NCBI GenBank assembly: GCA_003225055.1
Contig: QIAU01000126.1
Coordinates: forward strand, 1-64,000
Reading direction: 5' to 3'
DNA: 64,000 bases
Source of the DNA: Acidobacteriota bacterium
GTDB taxonomy: Bacteria; Acidobacteriota; Terriglobia; Terriglobales; Acidobacteriaceae
The notes under the pieces were generated by a model. The model saw only the letters and a list, made by a program, of their open reading frames with translations, did no database searches and was not told the origin of the DNA. Within the stretch, counting starts at the first letter, position 1. Every line of letters starts with the position of its first letter. This document shows, in pieces, positions 61,482-64,000 of this stretch. A program made the translations under genes and the position numbers.

Positions 61482-62224
61482 TGGGTGATGGACATTGTAA
61501 TTCACACGCAGGGACAGCCGGCCTCGTCTGTGGTCGAGCGCAGCTCGGTTGTCAATAATTGATGAAGCCGCTGGCCTGGTCCAAAACCCTTGCTGTAAAC
61601 TGCAAATTCCGATATGTCGCTGATCGGGATATATAGGGGCTGCAAGGCACTGAGAAAAATATCTATGTCCATGGTTTCTGCCCAGGCTTCGGAGGCCACT
61701 CGGTCTTGCTGAGAGTTCGCTTTCCCACTCGTCGAGATGTGGCGCCACGATTGAATAGTTAACCCGCCATTTCCTATGGTGCTGAGGAAATCTCATACGA
61801 CGTCTCATTTGACCGTGGTGCTAGGAATAGGTGCATAGGCATAAGTCGTTATTTTCTTATCGAGAGTCCGAACGCTGTTTTATCGTCCCAAGCGAGCTTA
61901 CAGGCCGACCGCAATTGACCTCTCTCCTTTTTTCCTGCGTGAATGATCTCTTGTGAACAATGATCTCTTGTGAACCAGGAGCGAGTCGGCACCTGGTCCT
62001 CACCCAGACACTCGAGTTTCTAGCGCGGTCGGCTCGGCGAGCAAGGTCAGGACCTTGGGTGACCGATGAGGGCGGGGCCCATCTCTGCGTTTTCTGCAAA
62101 GGTGGGAGGGAAGATGGTGCTGTCCCTCGCGACTCGGCACATGTTGGAGTCTTTCGAGTGGGGACCCCTCGACTTCGCCGGTCAACGCTGGCGCGTTGTC
62201 CCTTCCGCTCGGGATGACAGGTGA
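61482..62224. other. Intergenic region, no intact gene
   Basis: About 740 bases. A minus-strand frame continues to 61808 ahead of the membrane hydrolase but shows no family. The tandem 17-bp repeat at 61942-61975 lies here, and GCTCGGGATGACAGG (62208-62222) resembles short intergenic repeats. Confidence 0.5.
61942..61975. repeat. 17-bp perfect tandem duplication
   Basis: AATGATCTCTTGTGAAC occurs twice with no gap and no mismatch. Probably a recent slippage event. Confidence 0.8.
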
Positions 62225-63151
62225 TCAGGGCACCAATAACGTTATTGCGTCAGGCACCATTGAAATCTCCGCCGGAAGCGTTCCTACCAACTCGCCGTCG
62301 GCCTCCACGAAGACGCGGGTCGCGCACTTTCGGCAAGTCACGTGTGTGCCGTCCCGCAACTCAATACCGGGCACCTGCCATCTCCTCCGTAAGAGCCCGC
62401 GAAGAATGTACTGGAGATAACGGAAGCGATTGCCAGTCTTGAACAGAACCAAGCGTATGTGGTTGTTGGCCAGCGCCGCCCCGGGAGCCAATTCCCGTAA
62501 CATGCCGCCGAATTGGCCAATGCGCACTGCCAGGAGCTCCGAGATGCTGGCCTGCTGTCGCTCTCCGGTGCGGCCTTCCACAAATTCGATATCGAAGAAT
62601 TCCATCTCGTGTGTGAACCACAGGTGAGTGGCTTTGGCATAGTAAGCCGTCATGCCCAGACGGTCCTTCATCGCGACATTCAGCTTGTAGAACAGATGTG
62701 CGTCGATGCCAATGCCGACCGCGACGGTGAAATAACGGCTACTGCATCTACCCGCGAAATCCTGATACTCCACGCGACCTACGGCAAACCGGTGTGGCGC
62801 GCCGACAAGCGCACTGTGCGCCGCTCTCACCGGGTTCCTGGGGATTCCAAGATCGTGCGCCAGTGCGTTCGCCGTACCCAGCGGAATGATCCCCAAAGCC
62901 GCCTGACTTCCCGCCACGCCCTGCAGGATGTCATGGACGGTTCCATCGCCGCCGCAAGCCAGCACTGTGTCGCAGCCGTTCAACACGGCCTGCCGAGCCT
63001 GCTCCCCTGAGACGGCCGCGCCCCTGGTGGGTTCGGCCGTAACCTCGACTCCTGCGGCGCGTAAAACCCCGAGCACCGCTTCGATGGCCGTCGCCCGGCG
63101 CTGCCGTTGGCGACCAGAGAGCGGGTTGTAGAGCAGGGCGGCTTTGCGCAT
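62225..63151 (-). CDS. Diacylglycerol/lipid kinase family protein (YegS/DgkB-like)
   Basis: 308 residues. ALLYNPLSGRQRQRRA, VLACGGDGTVHDILQGVAG (the GGDGT nucleotide site), GIIPLGTANALAHDLGIP and the C-terminal VEADGELVGTLPAEI motif place it with soluble lipid kinases. Substrate (diacylglycerol, sphingosine-like or other) cannot be told. Confidence 0.93.
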   Translation of the reverse strand: MRKAALLYNPLSGRQRQRRATAIEAVLGVLRAAGVEVTAEPTRGAAVSGEQARQAVLNGCDTVLACGGDGTVHDILQGVAGSQAALGIIPLGTANALAHDLGIPRNPVRAAHSALVGAPHRFAVGRVEYQDFAGRCSSRYFTVAVGIGIDAHLFYKLNVAMKDRLGMTAYYAKATHLWFTHEMEFFDIEFVEGRTGERQQASISELLAVRIGQFGGMLRELAPGAALANNHIRLVLFKTGNRFRYLQYILRGLLRRRWQVPGIELRDGTHVTCRKCATRVFVEADGELVGTLPAEISMVPDAITLLVP

Positions 63152-63260
63152 AGAGCGAGGGACGAAACAGATTAACAGGTACTACCATCTGGGTTGCTCA
63201 TCAGCCAATTTCACGACCTACGGCATCGTGAACCTTTCCTGCCGCACCGGGCCAACAACT

Positions 63261-63266
63261 TATAAT
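63261..63266 (+). promoter_or_regulatory. -10 element of ligA, implying a leaderless mRNA
   Basis: TATAAT lies 7 bases before the ligA ATG. With the usual 6-base spacing, transcription would start at about 63273, one base before the start codon. No Shine-Dalgarno sequence is seen. A good -35 is lacking. Confidence 0.5.
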
Positions 63267-63273
63267 CTTTTCG

Positions 63274-64000
63274 ATGGCTACGGCGACCAAAGACGTCGAG
63301 AAGCAACTAGAAACCTTGCGCGACGAGATCCGCTATCACGAGCACCGGTACTACGTCCTGGACCAGCCCGAACTCAGCGACGCCGAGTTCGACAGGCTGA
63401 TGGACAAGCTCAAGAAGCTGGAAGCCGAACATCCTGAGCTGGTGACACCTGATTCCCCGACCCAGCGTGTCGGTGGCAAGCCTCGTGAGGGTTTCGTCAA
63501 AGTTCGGCACAGCTCGCCCATGCTCTCGCTGGACAACACTTACAGCGAAGACGAACTGCGGGCGTGGGAGCGCCGCGTGCACGAACTCAGCGGCCGTAAG
63601 GATGTGGAGTACGTTTGCGAACTCAAGCTGGATGGCATGTCACTGGCGCTCCACTATGAGGACGGCCGCCTGGTCCGCGGCCTGACTCGCGGCGACGGCA
63701 CCACAGGCGAGGATGTCACGGCTAATGTACGAACCGTCCGCTCGGTCCCCTTGTCGATTTCTAAAGAGACGCTCAAAAAGGCAGGCATGCCGTTGGATTT
63801 CGAAGTTCGCGGCGAACTTCTCATGCCGATCGGCGCCTTCAAGAAGCTGAATGCGGAACGCGAGAAGCAGGGGCTTGCTGCGTTTGCGAATCCCCGGAAC
63901 TTTGCCGCCGGTACGGTTCGCCAGCTGGAACCGAGTGTCACGGCGAGCCGTCCGCTCGACTATTTTGGCTACATGCTGCTGCAGAAAGGCCGTACCTATT
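63274..64000 (+). CDS. ligA: NAD-dependent DNA ligase, 5' part (runs off window)
   Basis: 242 residues visible. N-terminal Ia domain (LRDEIRYHEHRYYVLDQPEL, SDAEFDRLMDKLKKLEAEHP) binds NAD; SPTQRVGG and SLDNTYSEDEL are conserved; CELKLDGMS contains the AMP-accepting Lys of KxDG; RGDGTTGEDVTANVRT and NPRNFAAGTVRQLEP follow. Chromosome replication and repair. Frame open to the window end. Confidence 0.97.
   Translation, partial: MATATKDVEKQLETLRDEIRYHEHRYYVLDQPELSDAEFDRLMDKLKKLEAEHPELVTPDSPTQRVGGKPREGFVKVRHSSPMLSLDNTYSEDELRAWERRVHELSGRKDVEYVCELKLDGMSLALHYEDGRLVRGLTRGDGTTGEDVTANVRTVRSVPLSISKETLKKAGMPLDFEVRGELLMPIGAFKKLNAEREKQGLAAFANPRNFAAGTVRQLEPSVTASRPLDYFGYMLLQKGRTY

Noticed and set aside
61482-61808. 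N-terminal extension of the DUF457-like gene
   Set aside because: The conserved family start is at LEPITH; the extension has no homology and no SD.
61960-62217. 85-codon plus-strand ORF between the hydrolase and the lipid kinase
   Set aside because: No ribosome-binding site, unusual composition, and it begins inside the 17-bp duplication.

Overview
The window reads as chromosome of a GC-rich Gram-negative bacterium, most likely an acidobacterium (Acidobacteriota, Terriglobia-like). This is an inference. It rests on the VWFA-related secreted protein of the type common in acidobacteria, the lactonase-like beta-propeller lipoprotein, the many secreted metallopeptidases, and several families of small palindromic repeats between genes. 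No tRNA, rRNA, CRISPR array, complete insertion sequence or prophage was seen.

Layout. 1-8300 is an accessory-looking stretch. It has two DUF4143-type ATPases (one cut by the window edge), a HigA-like antitoxin remnant, a transposase-like zinc-ribbon fragment behind three hairpins, an intact SNF2 helicase / SWIM zinc-finger pair, and a decayed DUF4440-like gene. 8300-16850 holds a PilZ coiled-coil protein, a frameshifted cupin, a beta-propeller lipoprotein, a PHM-like copper protein, a MerR regulator, a tiny lysine-rich ORF, hyuB and two small genes. 16900-22500 has threonine catabolism (tdh-kbl, plus strand) facing pyrimidine synthesis (pyrR-pyrB-pyrC, minus strand). 22700-26000 encodes envelope proteins and a NagZ-like family 3 glycosidase. 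26200-27400 pairs a CDP-alcohol phosphatidyltransferase with a GtrA protein. 27400-31100 is the haem cluster hemE-hemH-hemG. 31200-46400 carries a VWFA protein, a diguanylate cyclase, three HExxH metallopeptidases, a SpoIIE-type phosphatase, a SurA-like isomerase, a YhaM-like nuclease, a glycine-zipper lipoprotein, a HAD hydrolase and an orphan LuxR-type response regulator. 46600-51500 is aroC-def-fmt-rsmB followed by a convergent PASTA protein and a serine/threonine kinase remnant. 52100-54650 is a compact GbsR / DCC thiol protein / membrane-SRPBCC operon with a clear palindromic operator. 54900-64000 holds an amidohydrolase, PBP1A, pirin, folK, a VOC protein, a membrane hydrolase, a diacylglycerol-kinase-like enzyme and the 5' part of ligA.

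Most intact genes are housekeeping. I did not find an obvious new defence or biosynthetic system. The best candidates for something undescribed are: (i) palindromic repeats about 70 bp long, two of which lie 10-12 nt upstream of start codons in the pyr and hem clusters; (ii) hairpin repeats that have become coding sequence in hyuB, the HAD gene and the start of hemH; (iii) the GbsR-DCC-SRPBCC operon; (iv) a small secreted protein with a complete PHM-like set of copper ligands; (v) a 12-residue lysine-rich ORF with a strong ribosome-binding site.
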